From assembly GCA_965247395.1 (NCBI GenBank), contig OZ252012.1, positions 1,798,001 to 1,862,000 on the forward strand: a stretch of 64,000 nt of DNA, given 5' to 3'. The stretch comes from CAYRJD01 sp965247395. Its GTDB lineage: Bacteria > Actinomycetota > Acidimicrobiia > Acidimicrobiales > Poriferisodalaceae. The translations under genes and the position numbers were made by a program. Below are positions 1-7,691 of this stretch, in pieces; position 1 is the first letter of the stretch; the number at the start of each line of letters is the position of its first letter. The notes under the pieces are model-generated. The model did no database searches and was not told where the DNA came from. It worked only from the letters and a program-made list of their open reading frames with translations.

Positions 1-1011
1 AATTCGCAAAGCGCTCTCGACCTCGCCCGCGAAAATCTGACCGGGCTTGGGTCGGCCGGTGCGCGTGTCACCTTGTCGCACGGCGACTGGTGCGATGCGC
101 TTGACAGCGAGCTGCTTGAGCAGCTGGACGCGGTTGTCTCAAATCCGCCCTACGTGCCCGAAGGTGAGAAGCTGCCAGCCTCTGTCGTCGACTGGGAACC
201 GGAGACGGCGTTGTTCTCAACCGATGACGGCCTGGGAGATCTGAACAGGCTCATAACAGACGCACGCTTCTATCTGTCGCCTGCCGGAATGCTGGCGCTT
301 GAATGCGCTCCCGAACAGGTCAAAGCGCTGGCAAAAACACTGAACGCTCACGGCTATGACCAAGTGCAGATCTATAAAGATCTAGCCGGCAAACAGCGCG
401 GGCTTAAAGCCATCCGCCCGCTTGACGACCCATCGTTTAGCCAACTTCAAAGCGCCGCAGAAGCGCTTTGCAGCGGAGGGTTTGTGGTGGCACCCACCGA
501 CACTGTGTGCGGAGTGCTAGCCGACTACGCCAACGCTGTGGCGGTACGAAGTGTTTATGCCGCCAAGGGACGGCCGGAAACAATGCCGCTGCCGGTACTG
601 GTCAGCGGTATAGATCAAGCCGATCGCCTGGTGGTATTGAACGAAGGTGCCCTGAGCATGGCGCAGCGACACTGGCCTGGCGCACTAACGCTGGTGGCAC
701 CACGCCGCGGCGGTGTCGACCCGGTAGGAGGTCACACCACTCTGGGCGTGCGAACGGCAAACCTTGGTTGGTTGCGCTGGCTAGCAAACGAGGTCGGTCC
801 GCTCACAGGTACCAGCGCGAACTGTCATCGTGGAGACACTCCTCGACGAGCAGTCGACGCAGCCGCGGCCTTGCTTAAAAACCCTGCCTATGTGGTTGAG
901 GGTGAGGCGGCGCCGTTGGCCGTGGCATCAACGGTTGTCGACGTTTGCAAACGTGAGCCGGTGGTCTTGCGTGAGGGTGAACTAAAAACTGCTGACCTAC
1001 TTAACTACTGA
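1..1011 (+). CDS. prmC/tsaC: PrmC–TsaC fusion: release-factor glutamine methyltransferase plus threonylcarbamoyl-AMP synthase (5' partial)
   Basis: The frame is open from base 1, so the start lies outside the window. The first part (to about base 420) is the C-terminal half of PrmC/HemK, which methylates the GGQ glutamine of peptide-chain release factors; the NPPY catalytic motif is at about bases 148-159. From about base 430 a Sua5/YrdC/TsaC domain follows, which makes threonylcarbamoyl-AMP for the t6A37 modification of tRNA. It shows the PTDTVCG stretch, the KGRPETMPL nucleotide-binding segment and GTSANCHRG. In Mycobacterium the two genes are adjacent and upstream of rfe/wecA and the atp operon, the same order as here, so fusion of neighbours is a simple explanation. 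The last 36 bases are repeated after the stop. Confidence 0.9.
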   Translation, partial: NSQSALDLARENLTGLGSAGARVTLSHGDWCDALDSELLEQLDAVVSNPPYVPEGEKLPASVVDWEPETALFSTDDGLGDLNRLITDARFYLSPAGMLALECAPEQVKALAKTLNAHGYDQVQIYKDLAGKQRGLKAIRPLDDPSFSQLQSAAEALCSGGFVVAPTDTVCGVLADYANAVAVRSVYAAKGRPETMPLPVLVSGIDQADRLVVLNEGALSMAQRHWPGALTLVAPRRGGVDPVGGHTTLGVRTANLGWLRWLANEVGPLTGTSANCHRGDTPRRAVDAAAALLKNPAYVVEGEAAPLAVASTVVDVCKREPVVLREGELKTADLLNY

Positions 1012-1106
1012 ACGCCGGAAGATCTACTGAACTGCTGGAAGATGCTGCAGGCACTCCTCTTCGTTACCGCTGAACTAAAAACTGCTGACCTACTTAACTA
1101 CTGAAC
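978..1106. repeat. 36-bp direct repeat: gene 3' end echoed downstream of the stop codon
   Basis: Bases 978-1013, which hold the last codons and stop of the PrmC–TsaC gene, recur identically at 1071-1106. The second copy lies in the 115-bp gap before the RpiB–GlyA gene. No other gene or clear promoter is seen in the gap. Confidence 0.95.
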
Positions 1107-1126
1107 TGCTGGGAGACTGAAAACCA

Positions 1127-3178
1127 ATGGCCGACACCGCAACTGACGCCGCTAATACTTCCGATGGCACCGCGTCTGACGGTGCCTCCGATGCCGCCGC
1201 TTCGGAATCAGCTAGCGCGGCTAGGTATGCGGTTAGCACGGTGGTGCTGGCGGCCGATCACGCAGGCTTCGAGCTAAAGCAGGTGCTCGCAAAGCATCTG
1301 CAATCGGTTGGTTGTGAAGTGCTCGACCGCGGCACTCACAGCACCGATTCGGTGGATTATCCAGAGTTTGGCGCAGACGCCGCGCGCGAAGTTGCTGAAC
1401 GAGTTACCGGGCACGGCGATGCTCCTAACGGCGGTGCTCTTAACAACGGTGCCTCCAACGGCGATGCTCCTAACGATGATGCCTCCAACGGCGATGCTCC
1501 TAACGATGATGCCTCCAACGGCGATGCTCCTAACGATGATGCCTCCAACAGCGGCGCTCCTAACAGCGATGCTCCCAACGACGGTGCCTTCACCGTTGGC
1601 GTGTTGGTGTGCGGCAGCGGAGTCGGCATGGCAATCGCCGCTAACAAGGTGCCCGGCATTCGCGCAGTAGCGGCCAGCGATGTGCCCACGGCTCGCCTCT
1701 CGCGCCAACACAACAACGCCAACGTGCTGTGCCTCGGCGCCAGGCTGACATCCGAACCAGCAGCGATCGAAATACTGGATGCCTTCCTAGCAAACGAGTT
1801 TGAAGGTGGACGCCACCAGCGACGAGTAGGTCAGCTTGACGCATTGATCGGTGAGAAAACATTGACTGGTGAGAAAACTGAGAAAACACCGTCAGGCGCA
1901 CAAACAGGCACCCAAGCAAGCCCGGGCAGTCCGTGGGCCAAGCTTTGGAATACAGCGCCCGACACCGTCACCAACCAGGCAATAGCAGACGAGCTTGAGC
2001 GCCAATGCACCACCGTTCAGCTGATCGCCTCAGAAAATTTTGCTTCACCCGCGGTGATGGCTGCAACAGGCAGCGTCTTCACCAACAAATACAGCGAGGG
2101 CTACGCAGGCCGCCGCTACTACGGCGGCAACATCAACGTTGACGTCGTCGAACAGCTAGCGATCGACCGAGCGAAAGAGCTGTTTGGCGCAGAGCACGCC
2201 AACGTCCAATCGCACTCCGGCTCCAATGCCAACGCTGCGGTCTACCAAGCCCTACTCAGTCAAGGCGACACCGTGATGGGCATGAGCCTTGACCACGGAG
2301 GCCATCTAACGCACGGATCGCCGGTCAACTTCAGCGGCAAAACCTACAACTTCGTGTCATACGGCCTTACCGCCAGCGACGAGCGCATCGACTACGACGA
2401 GATGTCACGGCTGGCCCGTGAACACAAACCTCGCCTAATCGTGGCTGGTGCCACGGCTTACTCCCGTGCCATAGATCCGAAGCCTTTCCGAGAGGTCTGT
2501 GACGAGATCGGAGCGTTGTTTATGTTCGACGCCGCGCACATCGCAGGGCTAATAGTCGGCGGCGCACACGAAAACCCGACACCACTAGCTGACATCGTCA
2601 CCCTCACCACCCATAAAACTCTGCGTGGCCCACGTGGGGGAGCGATCTTGTGTAAAAGTGAATACGCCAAAAAGATCGACAGCGCCGTGTTTCCCGGCAC
2701 TCAGGGTGGCCCGCTCGATCACGTAGTGGCGGCCAAAGCGGTGGCGTTTCGAGAGGCCGCCGATCCGAGCTTCGCCGATTACGCCCACCGCATCGTTGCC
2801 AACGCCAAAGCGTTAGCCGACGCTTTAGGCGAACGAGGGTTTCGCCTCGTTTCTGGCGGCACAGACAACCACCTGCTGCTGGTGGATCTGCGCAGCTTTG
2901 ATGCCGATCTCACCGGCAAGAAGGCACAAGAAGTACTCGATGAGGGCGGCGTCACACTCAACCGCAACACGATTCCGGACGACCCGCGCTCGCCGTTCGT
3001 TACCAGTGGCCTACGAATGGGCACGGCGTCGGTAACGACTCAAGGAATGGGTGTCGATGAGATGCCGCTAATCGCCGACTTCACTGCGCGGATACTCACA
3101 GACCGTGAAGACCCTGCTGCGGTGGCGAAGGTCCGAACCGAAATAGCGCAACTGTGCGCACAGTTCCCGCCGTACTAG
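1127..3178 (+). CDS. rpiB/glyA: Fusion of ribose-5-phosphate isomerase B and serine hydroxymethyltransferase
   Basis: A 683-residue protein. Residues about 38-235 are an RpiB/LacAB-type sugar-phosphate isomerase (AADHAGFELK, DRGTHS, and VCGSGVGMAIAANK with the catalytic cysteine), for the ribose-5-phosphate/ribulose-5-phosphate step. After a linker, residues about 262-683 are a complete PLP-dependent serine hydroxymethyltransferase (LIASENF; TTHKTLRGPRGG holding the PLP lysine), which makes glycine and methylene-tetrahydrofolate. The RpiB domain is interrupted after AERV by a pentapeptide repeat of about 58 residues. The N-terminal 35 residues are low-complexity A/S/D/T. The start is the ATG after a purine-rich stretch. 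In many actinobacteria rpiB and glyA are separate genes; insertion of the pair between tsaC and wecA and their fusion are local features. Confidence 0.93.
   Translation: MADTATDAANTSDGTASDGASDAAASESASAARYAVSTVVLAADHAGFELKQVLAKHLQSVGCEVLDRGTHSTDSVDYPEFGADAAREVAERVTGHGDAPNGGALNNGASNGDAPNDDASNGDAPNDDASNGDAPNDDASNSGAPNSDAPNDGAFTVGVLVCGSGVGMAIAANKVPGIRAVAASDVPTARLSRQHNNANVLCLGARLTSEPAAIEILDAFLANEFEGGRHQRRVGQLDALIGEKTLTGEKTEKTPSGAQTGTQASPGSPWAKLWNTAPDTVTNQAIADELERQCTTVQLIASENFASPAVMAATGSVFTNKYSEGYAGRRYYGGNINVDVVEQLAIDRAKELFGAEHANVQSHSGSNANAAVYQALLSQGDTVMGMSLDHGGHLTHGSPVNFSGKTYNFVSYGLTASDERIDYDEMSRLAREHKPRLIVAGATAYSRAIDPKPFREVCDEIGALFMFDAAHIAGLIVGGAHENPTPLADIVTLTTHKTLRGPRGGAILCKSEYAKKIDSAVFPGTQGGPLDHVVAAKAVAFREAADPSFADYAHRIVANAKALADALGERGFRLVSGGTDNHLLLVDLRSFDADLTGKKAQEVLDEGGVTLNRNTIPDDPRSPFVTSGLRMGTASVTTQGMGVDEMPLIADFTARILTDREDPAAVAKVRTEIAQLCAQFPPY
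1415..1588 (+). repeat. 15-bp minisatellite inside the rpiB coding region
   Basis: About 11.6 units of 15 bp encode pentapeptides of the type N-[GDS]-[DG]-A-[PSL], such as NGDAP and NDDAS. The central part is three perfect 30-bp double units. All units keep the reading frame, so change in copy number would lengthen or shorten the protein without a frameshift. Confidence 0.95.
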
Positions 3179-3233
3179 ACACGGCTCAGCAAGTCCCAGC
3201 TTGACTCGCACTGGCCCGACTGGCAAGCACTAA

Positions 3234-4340
3234 GTGAGCTTCGAGCTTCAGCATCTGCTGGTGCTAGTGATCGCCGCGGGCACTACTTACGCCGGCACCT
3301 TTGTCGTTACGGCTTTGGCATCCAAGGGTGGCGCTGTTTCGCAGCCCACCGACCGGCACGTCCACGCGCAACCCACCGCCACCGGTGGAGGAGCGGCCAT
3401 GTTCGTCGGACTGGCGGTGGCGCTGGCGGTTGCTAGTCGCCTGGGGTCTTTCTCTGACACGTTTGTCGGATCGTCCGAAGCGCTAGCAGTGGTAGCCGCA
3501 GCCGGTGTCATTTTTGGCATCGGAGCGCTAGACGACCTATACGACCTGTCGGCCCCAGCCAAGGTGGCCGGCCAGGTGCTGGCTGGAAGCCTCCTAGCGG
3601 TGCTGGGAGTGACGCTGTTTTTCGTACAGCTGCCCTTCGGTGGGCTGATCGTGTTGTCGGCCGACTGGGCCACGCTCATAACGGTTTTGCTGGTGGTGGT
3701 AGTGGCAAACGCCGTCAATTTGATCGACGGGCTAGACGGGCTGGCGACCGGAGTTGTGGCGATCGGCTCCTTGGCTATGTATCTCTACGCCAACGAACTG
3801 CAAGACGCAGGCGTGTTAGACAAAACCAACATCGGCATGCTCTTGTCGTTGGTCACGCTAGGCGTGTGCCTCGGGTTTTTGCCGCGCAACATGCATCCGG
3901 CACGAATATTCATGGGCGACGGCGGATCGCTGCTGCTGGGTCTGCTGATGGCGGCCTCAACCATGACGATTAGTGGGCGAGTGGCCGAGCCGATCAGCGG
4001 ACAGGTGTATTTCTTTTTTGCGCCGGCGCTGATTCCGGCGCTGATCTTGGGTGTGCCGCTGATCGACAGCGCCTGGGCGATTGTTCGGCGATTAGCGCGC
4101 GGCGCGGGCATCACCACCGCAGACAAAGACCACGTGCACCATCGTTTGATGAGGATGGGTCACGGGCATCGGCGCACGGTGCTGATGCTGTGGGCGTGGA
4201 CTGCGCTGGCTTCGGGGTTAGCGCTGGTGCCGATTTGGATCGGCCGCGGAGAAGCGGTGGTGTCGTTTGCGCTGGTGGGAGTGGTGGTGCTGCTGCGCTT
4301 GCTGCTGCGTCCACGCAAGGTGCTGAACTCGGTCCAGTAG
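3234..4340 (+). CDS. wecA: Polyprenyl-phosphate GlcNAc-1-phosphate transferase, WecA/TagO/MraY superfamily
   Basis: A 368-residue polytopic membrane protein with about ten or eleven hydrophobic segments. It carries the family's cytoplasmic motifs: the first aspartate pair DDLYDL (residue about 100), NLIDGLDGLATG (about 162), MGDGGSLLLG (about 228) and the histidine loop HVHHRLMRMGH (about 300). The family transfers a sugar-1-phosphate to undecaprenyl or decaprenyl phosphate, the first step of a cell-wall glycan such as the actinobacterial arabinogalactan linkage unit. Position before the atp operon matches rfe (Rv1302) of Mycobacterium. The start is a GTG overlapping TAAGTG. Which glycan it serves here cannot be told. 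Confidence 0.85.
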   Translation: MSFELQHLLVLVIAAGTTYAGTFVVTALASKGGAVSQPTDRHVHAQPTATGGGAAMFVGLAVALAVASRLGSFSDTFVGSSEALAVVAAAGVIFGIGALDDLYDLSAPAKVAGQVLAGSLLAVLGVTLFFVQLPFGGLIVLSADWATLITVLLVVVVANAVNLIDGLDGLATGVVAIGSLAMYLYANELQDAGVLDKTNIGMLLSLVTLGVCLGFLPRNMHPARIFMGDGGSLLLGLLMAASTMTISGRVAEPISGQVYFFFAPALIPALILGVPLIDSAWAIVRRLARGAGITTADKDHVHHRLMRMGHGHRRTVLMLWAWTALASGLALVPIWIGRGEAVVSFALVGVVVLLRLLLRPRKVLNSVQ

Positions 4341-4412
4341 TCAGCAGCAGAAGAAGGAGATGTCTGGTCTCCTGCGACGTGTCCACGCAAGGCGCTGAGC
4401 TCGGTCCAGTAG
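4309..4412. repeat. 32-bp direct repeat: 3' end of the wecA-like gene echoed downstream
   Basis: Bases 4309-4340, the last codons and TAG stop of the transferase gene, recur at 4381-4412 with two substitutions, one of them a silent-type transition. The second copy lies in the gap before the next gene. This is the same pattern as at 978-1106. Confidence 0.9.
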
Positions 4413-4459
4413 CAAGGCAAAGCGTTGTCGTAGCGCCTAGCCTGCGCCACGTTGTGCCT

Positions 4460-4915
4460 ATGGTTTCGAGCAGATCGCAACAGCGCCGTCGAGTAACCAG
4501 CGATGATGGCTTAGTAATCGCCATCGAGCTGGTGGCGACACCGCTCCTCTTTGCTGTCGCCGGGTTTGGGATCGACAGCTGGCTAGGCACTCGACCTTGG
4601 TTCACAGCGATTCTGGGAATAGTGGCGTTTACGGGCAAGGTAATAGGCGAGTGGTATCGCTACTCCAGCCGCATGGACAGTCATCAAGCCGAGATCACCG
4701 CTGATCGTCCGACACAATCACGCGATCTGCGCCGGAAAGCAGCTGTCAGCGAAACCGGAGCTGGCATCCCGACCGGCGCAACGCTTGAGACCGATATAAC
4801 GCCTGAGGCAGCTTCGTCAGCCGCGACAAGTTCGACAGCCTCGACTAGTCCAGCAACCCCGACAGCCGCGACAAGTCCGGCAACTTCGTCTAACCCAGCA
4901 ATCCCGTCGCAGTAA
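4460..4915 (+). CDS. Small two-helix ATP-synthase-associated membrane protein (AtpI/AtpZ-like)
   Basis: The conserved part is about residues 15-65: an amphipathic start, two hydrophobic helices with a GFGIDSWLGTRPW turn, and the EWYRYSSRM end. This is the AtpZ/AtpI-type family (F0F1-ATPase-associated small subunit, thought to help c-ring assembly or ion supply). The remainder is a low-complexity A/T/S/P tail built on short repeats. The reading frame is open far upstream into the preceding gene, but the ATG at 4460 places the start just before the conserved core; a GTG further up cannot be excluded. It is the first of two small membrane genes ahead of atpB. Confidence 0.7.
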   Translation: MVSSRSQQRRRVTSDDGLVIAIELVATPLLFAVAGFGIDSWLGTRPWFTAILGIVAFTGKVIGEWYRYSSRMDSHQAEITADRPTQSRDLRRKAAVSETGAGIPTGATLETDITPEAASSAATSSTASTSPATPTAATSPATSSNPAIPSQ

Positions 4916-4931
4916 AGCGCCTGAAGAACAA

Positions 4932-5474
4932 GTGTCCGAAGAAGCAGTGCCTAAAGAACAAGTGCCTGAACCAACTGTGCTTGAACCCGAACGCGGCATA
5001 GCTCGCGACATCGTTCGTCGCGGCCTATACGTCGCACCGGTCTGGCTGCTGATCACCGGCTTGATCTGGGGCATCGGCGGGGCAGCATCGTCGGCTTACG
5101 GCCTGGCACTCGTGCTCGCAAACATCTGGGCTGCCGCAGCGATCATCACCCACGCAGCTCGCATCTCACCGACAGCTCTGATGGGAGCAGTGATGGGCGG
5201 GTTCATCGTGCGGCTCGCCTTGCTGGCGGGAGCGGTGTTCGCGGTCAGCTGGCTCAGTCTTTTTGAGCCCGTGCCGTTAGCGATTACTATCTTGGTGTCG
5301 CATTTGGGACTGCTGGTAGTTGAGGCGCGCTATGTTTCTCTGGCGCTTGCGCAGCCAGGTCTCGTGCAACGCGGCGATACCGCTGCTAAGCAAACCGCTG
5401 TGCAGCAAACAGGGTCTCCAAACAGGGTCTCGGCGAAAGCCACCCAACAACGACAAGCAAACAATCAGGAGTAA
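4932..5474 (+). CDS. ATP synthase I-like membrane protein
   Basis: A 180-residue protein with four hydrophobic segments (about residues 35-60, 62-85, 88-115, 118-140), an acidic repetitive N-terminus and a polar, Gln-rich tail. It occupies the place of Rv1303 of Mycobacterium, directly upstream of atpB, and its four-helix layout fits the AtpI family of F0F1 ATP synthase accessory proteins. The GTG start at 4932 is 17 bp after the preceding stop, and the stop is 3 bp before atpB. Identification rests on topology and synteny, not on a strong motif. Confidence 0.7.
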   Translation: MSEEAVPKEQVPEPTVLEPERGIARDIVRRGLYVAPVWLLITGLIWGIGGAASSAYGLALVLANIWAAAAIITHAARISPTALMGAVMGGFIVRLALLAGAVFAVSWLSLFEPVPLAITILVSHLGLLVVEARYVSLALAQPGLVQRGDTAAKQTAVQQTGSPNRVSAKATQQRQANNQE

Positions 5475-5477
5475 AAG

Positions 5478-6263
5478 TTGAACCTCGCGGGCCTGCATTT
5501 TCCGCCGATAGCCGAACTGCTTGAGTGGCCGGCGATCCTCTTCAACGGAACCGTTTTTGAACTCAACAAGGTCGGGCTCATCTACCTGTTTGCCTTGGTG
5601 GCACCGGTAGTCATCTTTGTGTGGGCATCACGGCGCTATAAGTCAGCCTCAGTCTCCGTGGCACCACGCGGCATGCAGACCGTGGCGGAAACTTCAGTCA
5701 CATTCATCCGCGACAACGTGGTGATGCAGACCATCGGTCCCGACGGGATGCGCTACATGCCGTTCTTGCTGTCGCTGTTTTTCTTCGTGTTTTTCGCCAA
5801 CATCACCGAGGTAATCCCCGTTATCCAGCTTCCCGCTAACGCGCGCATGGCCGCACCAGCGTTCTTAGCGATTCTGGTTTGGGTGGTGTTCAACGCCGTC
5901 GGTATCAAGAACCACGGTTTTTTCCGCTACCTCAAAAACGTCACCGTTCCACCAGGCGTGCCGCTGCCGCTGCTGTTCTTGGTGGTGCCGATCGAGTTCA
6001 TCTCCACTTTCTTTGTGCGACCCTTTTCGCTAGCCGTGCGACTCTTCGCCAACATGTTGGCAGGCCACTTGCTGCTGGTTACATTCGCAGTGCTAACAGC
6101 AGCGTTGTGGGACACAAGCTTGCTTTTTTCAATCGTGTGGGCTCCGTTCTTGGTGCTCATTGGACTGACAGCCTTTGAAATCTTGGTGGCGTTTCTGCAA
6201 GCGTTCATTTTCACAATCCTCACCTCCGTTTACATCGGTGGTGCTCTTCACCCTGATCATTAA
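5478..6263 (+). CDS. atpB: F0F1 ATP synthase subunit a
   Basis: A 261-residue membrane subunit forming the two proton half-channels beside the c-ring. The essential arginine helix is seen in RPFSLAVRLFANMLAGHLLL, and the C-terminal helix has AFLQAFIFTILTSVYIGGAL. The start is a TTG (5478) preceded by CAGGAG at good spacing. It opens the core atpBEFHAGDC operon. Length is normal for the family. Confidence 0.96.
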   Translation: MNLAGLHFPPIAELLEWPAILFNGTVFELNKVGLIYLFALVAPVVIFVWASRRYKSASVSVAPRGMQTVAETSVTFIRDNVVMQTIGPDGMRYMPFLLSLFFFVFFANITEVIPVIQLPANARMAAPAFLAILVWVVFNAVGIKNHGFFRYLKNVTVPPGVPLPLLFLVVPIEFISTFFVRPFSLAVRLFANMLAGHLLLVTFAVLTAALWDTSLLFSIVWAPFLVLIGLTAFEILVAFLQAFIFTILTSVYIGGALHPDH

Positions 6264-6342
6264 CCCTGGTAACTAACAATGTTCAGTCGTAAAGATCCAC
6301 TAACAACCTCATTCACTATTTCGCTACAAATTGGAGAAACAA

Positions 6343-6597
6343 TTGCTTGACTTGCTCGCACAAGCTGACAATGCGGTCGATGGCCTCAAAGCCGTCGGCG
6401 CTGGCCTGGGCTACGGCTTAGCCGCGATCGGCCCTGGTGTTGGTATCGGCTTAGTGGTCGGCAACGCCATCACGGCCATGGCTCGACAGCCCGAATCAGC
6501 AGGCATGGTCCGCACCACCATGTTCTTAGGCATCGCCTTTACCGAGGCGCTGGCGCTGATTGGGTTTGTGGTCTTCATCCTTCTGAACTTCGCTTAG
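6343..6597 (+). CDS. atpE: F0F1 ATP synthase subunit c
   Basis: The proteolipid of the rotor ring: two transmembrane helices joined by the polar loop ARQPE, with the ion-carrying glutamate in FTEALALIGF of helix two. A TTG at 6331 is in frame, but the TTG at 6343 is preceded by GGAG at 6333-6336 with suitable spacing, so I place the start there (84 residues); either is possible. The gap from atpB (79 bp, 6264-6342) shows no hairpin that I can recognise. Confidence 0.95.
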   Translation: MLDLLAQADNAVDGLKAVGAGLGYGLAAIGPGVGIGLVVGNAITAMARQPESAGMVRTTMFLGIAFTEALALIGFVVFILLNFA

Positions 6598-6607
6598 GGA
6601 GCAACTA

Positions 6608-7159
6608 GTGAACGCCATTCCGGCAGCTCTTTGGCGCTTAGCCGAAGACAGCGAGGCAGTAGCAGAGGCACCCAATCCAATCATCCCAGCCTGGGATGAG
6701 GTGATCTGGGGGTCGCTTGCGTTTGTGATCCTGCTCATTGTTATGTGGCGGTTTGCCTATCCGGCGATCCGCAAGGCAATGGAAGGGCGCACCGAGAAAA
6801 TCCAAAACGACATCGATTCGGCCGAAACCGCTAAGCGTGAAGCCGAAGAGTTGCGAGCGCAATACGACTCCCGTCTGGCTGAGGCCAGCGCGGAAGCCAG
6901 CAGGATTATCGAAGAGGCGCGCACCGACGCAGAGCGGGTTCGCCAAGAGCGTCTGGCAGCAATCGAGCCAGAGATCGCTGAGCGATTCTCACAAGCCGAG
7001 GCCGACATAGCGGCCGCTCGCACACGCGCCATGGCTGAGGTTCGCGATGAGATCACCGCTCTCGCAGTGGGTGCGGCGGGCCAAGTGGTGATGGCAAACC
7101 TGGATGCACAAGCGCATCAGCGTCTCATAGACGACTACATCAATCGGGTTGGTAGCTGA
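6608..7159 (+). CDS. atpF: F0F1 ATP synthase subunit b
   Basis: A 183-residue peripheral-stalk subunit. One transmembrane helix (about residues 30-50, VIWGSLAFVILLIVMW) is followed by a long charged helix rich in A, E, R and Q (about 60-165), which forms the parallel coiled coil that holds F1. The GTG start lies 11 bp after the atpE stop, behind TAGGGAGC. Confidence 0.95.
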   Translation: MNAIPAALWRLAEDSEAVAEAPNPIIPAWDEVIWGSLAFVILLIVMWRFAYPAIRKAMEGRTEKIQNDIDSAETAKREAEELRAQYDSRLAEASAEASRIIEEARTDAERVRQERLAAIEPEIAERFSQAEADIAAARTRAMAEVRDEITALAVGAAGQVVMANLDAQAHQRLIDDYINRVGS

Positions 7160-7163
7160 ACTA

Positions 7164-7691
7164 GTGGCAAGCAGAGTTGAGGGCTACGCGTCGGCTTTGG
7201 TGGCGGCTGCCGCAGCCGAAGACCAGCTTGACCGCGTAAGCAAGGAGCTGTTTGCGGTTGGCCAAGCCGCGGCTAGTAATGACAGTCTGCGTGAAACGTT
7301 GGCAGACCGGTCGATCCCCGCTTCTCGCCGCATCGCAATTTTGGAAGATCTGCTGGCCGGGAAGGCATCACCGGTAACGCTGAACTTGGTGTCGCTGCTA
7401 GTGGGTGCGGGCCGCGGCAGCGAAATAGATGAAATCGCTGAAGAAACGCTGGCCCAAGCGGCCGCATCTCGCGGTGAAGCCATGGCGCAGGTGCGTTCAG
7501 CGGTGCCGCTGAACGACGAACAAGTTCAGCGCCTAGCCGCCGCGCTGACCCGCGCAAGCGGACGCACGATAAGTGTTCAGGTGGTGGTGGACCCTGAAGT
7601 GCTGGGCGGTATTACGGCTCAAATAGGCGACACGGTTTTTGACGGATCCGTGCGAACTCGACTCGAAAACTTAAAGGAGCGTCTGGCATGA
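7164..7691 (+). CDS. atpH: F0F1 ATP synthase subunit delta
   Basis: OSCP/delta subunit linking the peripheral stalk to the alpha3beta3 head. The N-terminal helical bundle and the C-terminal segment with PLNDEQVQRL and VDPEVLGGITAQIGDTVFDGSVRTRL are typical. The frame is open from 7149 (TTG inside atpF), but the GTG at 7164, four bases after the atpF stop, gives the usual N-terminus ASRVEGYASAL. It is a separate gene and not a b–delta fusion as found in mycobacteria. Confidence 0.93.
   Translation: MASRVEGYASALVAAAAAEDQLDRVSKELFAVGQAAASNDSLRETLADRSIPASRRIAILEDLLAGKASPVTLNLVSLLVGAGRGSEIDEIAEETLAQAAASRGEAMAQVRSAVPLNDEQVQRLAAALTRASGRTISVQVVVDPEVLGGITAQIGDTVFDGSVRTRLENLKERLA

Noticed and set aside
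4190..4459. A 5' extension of the first small ATP-synthase-associated gene into the wecA-like gene
   Set aside because: The extra 90 codons are wecA read in another frame and the duplicated wecA end; the conserved part begins after the ATG at 4460.
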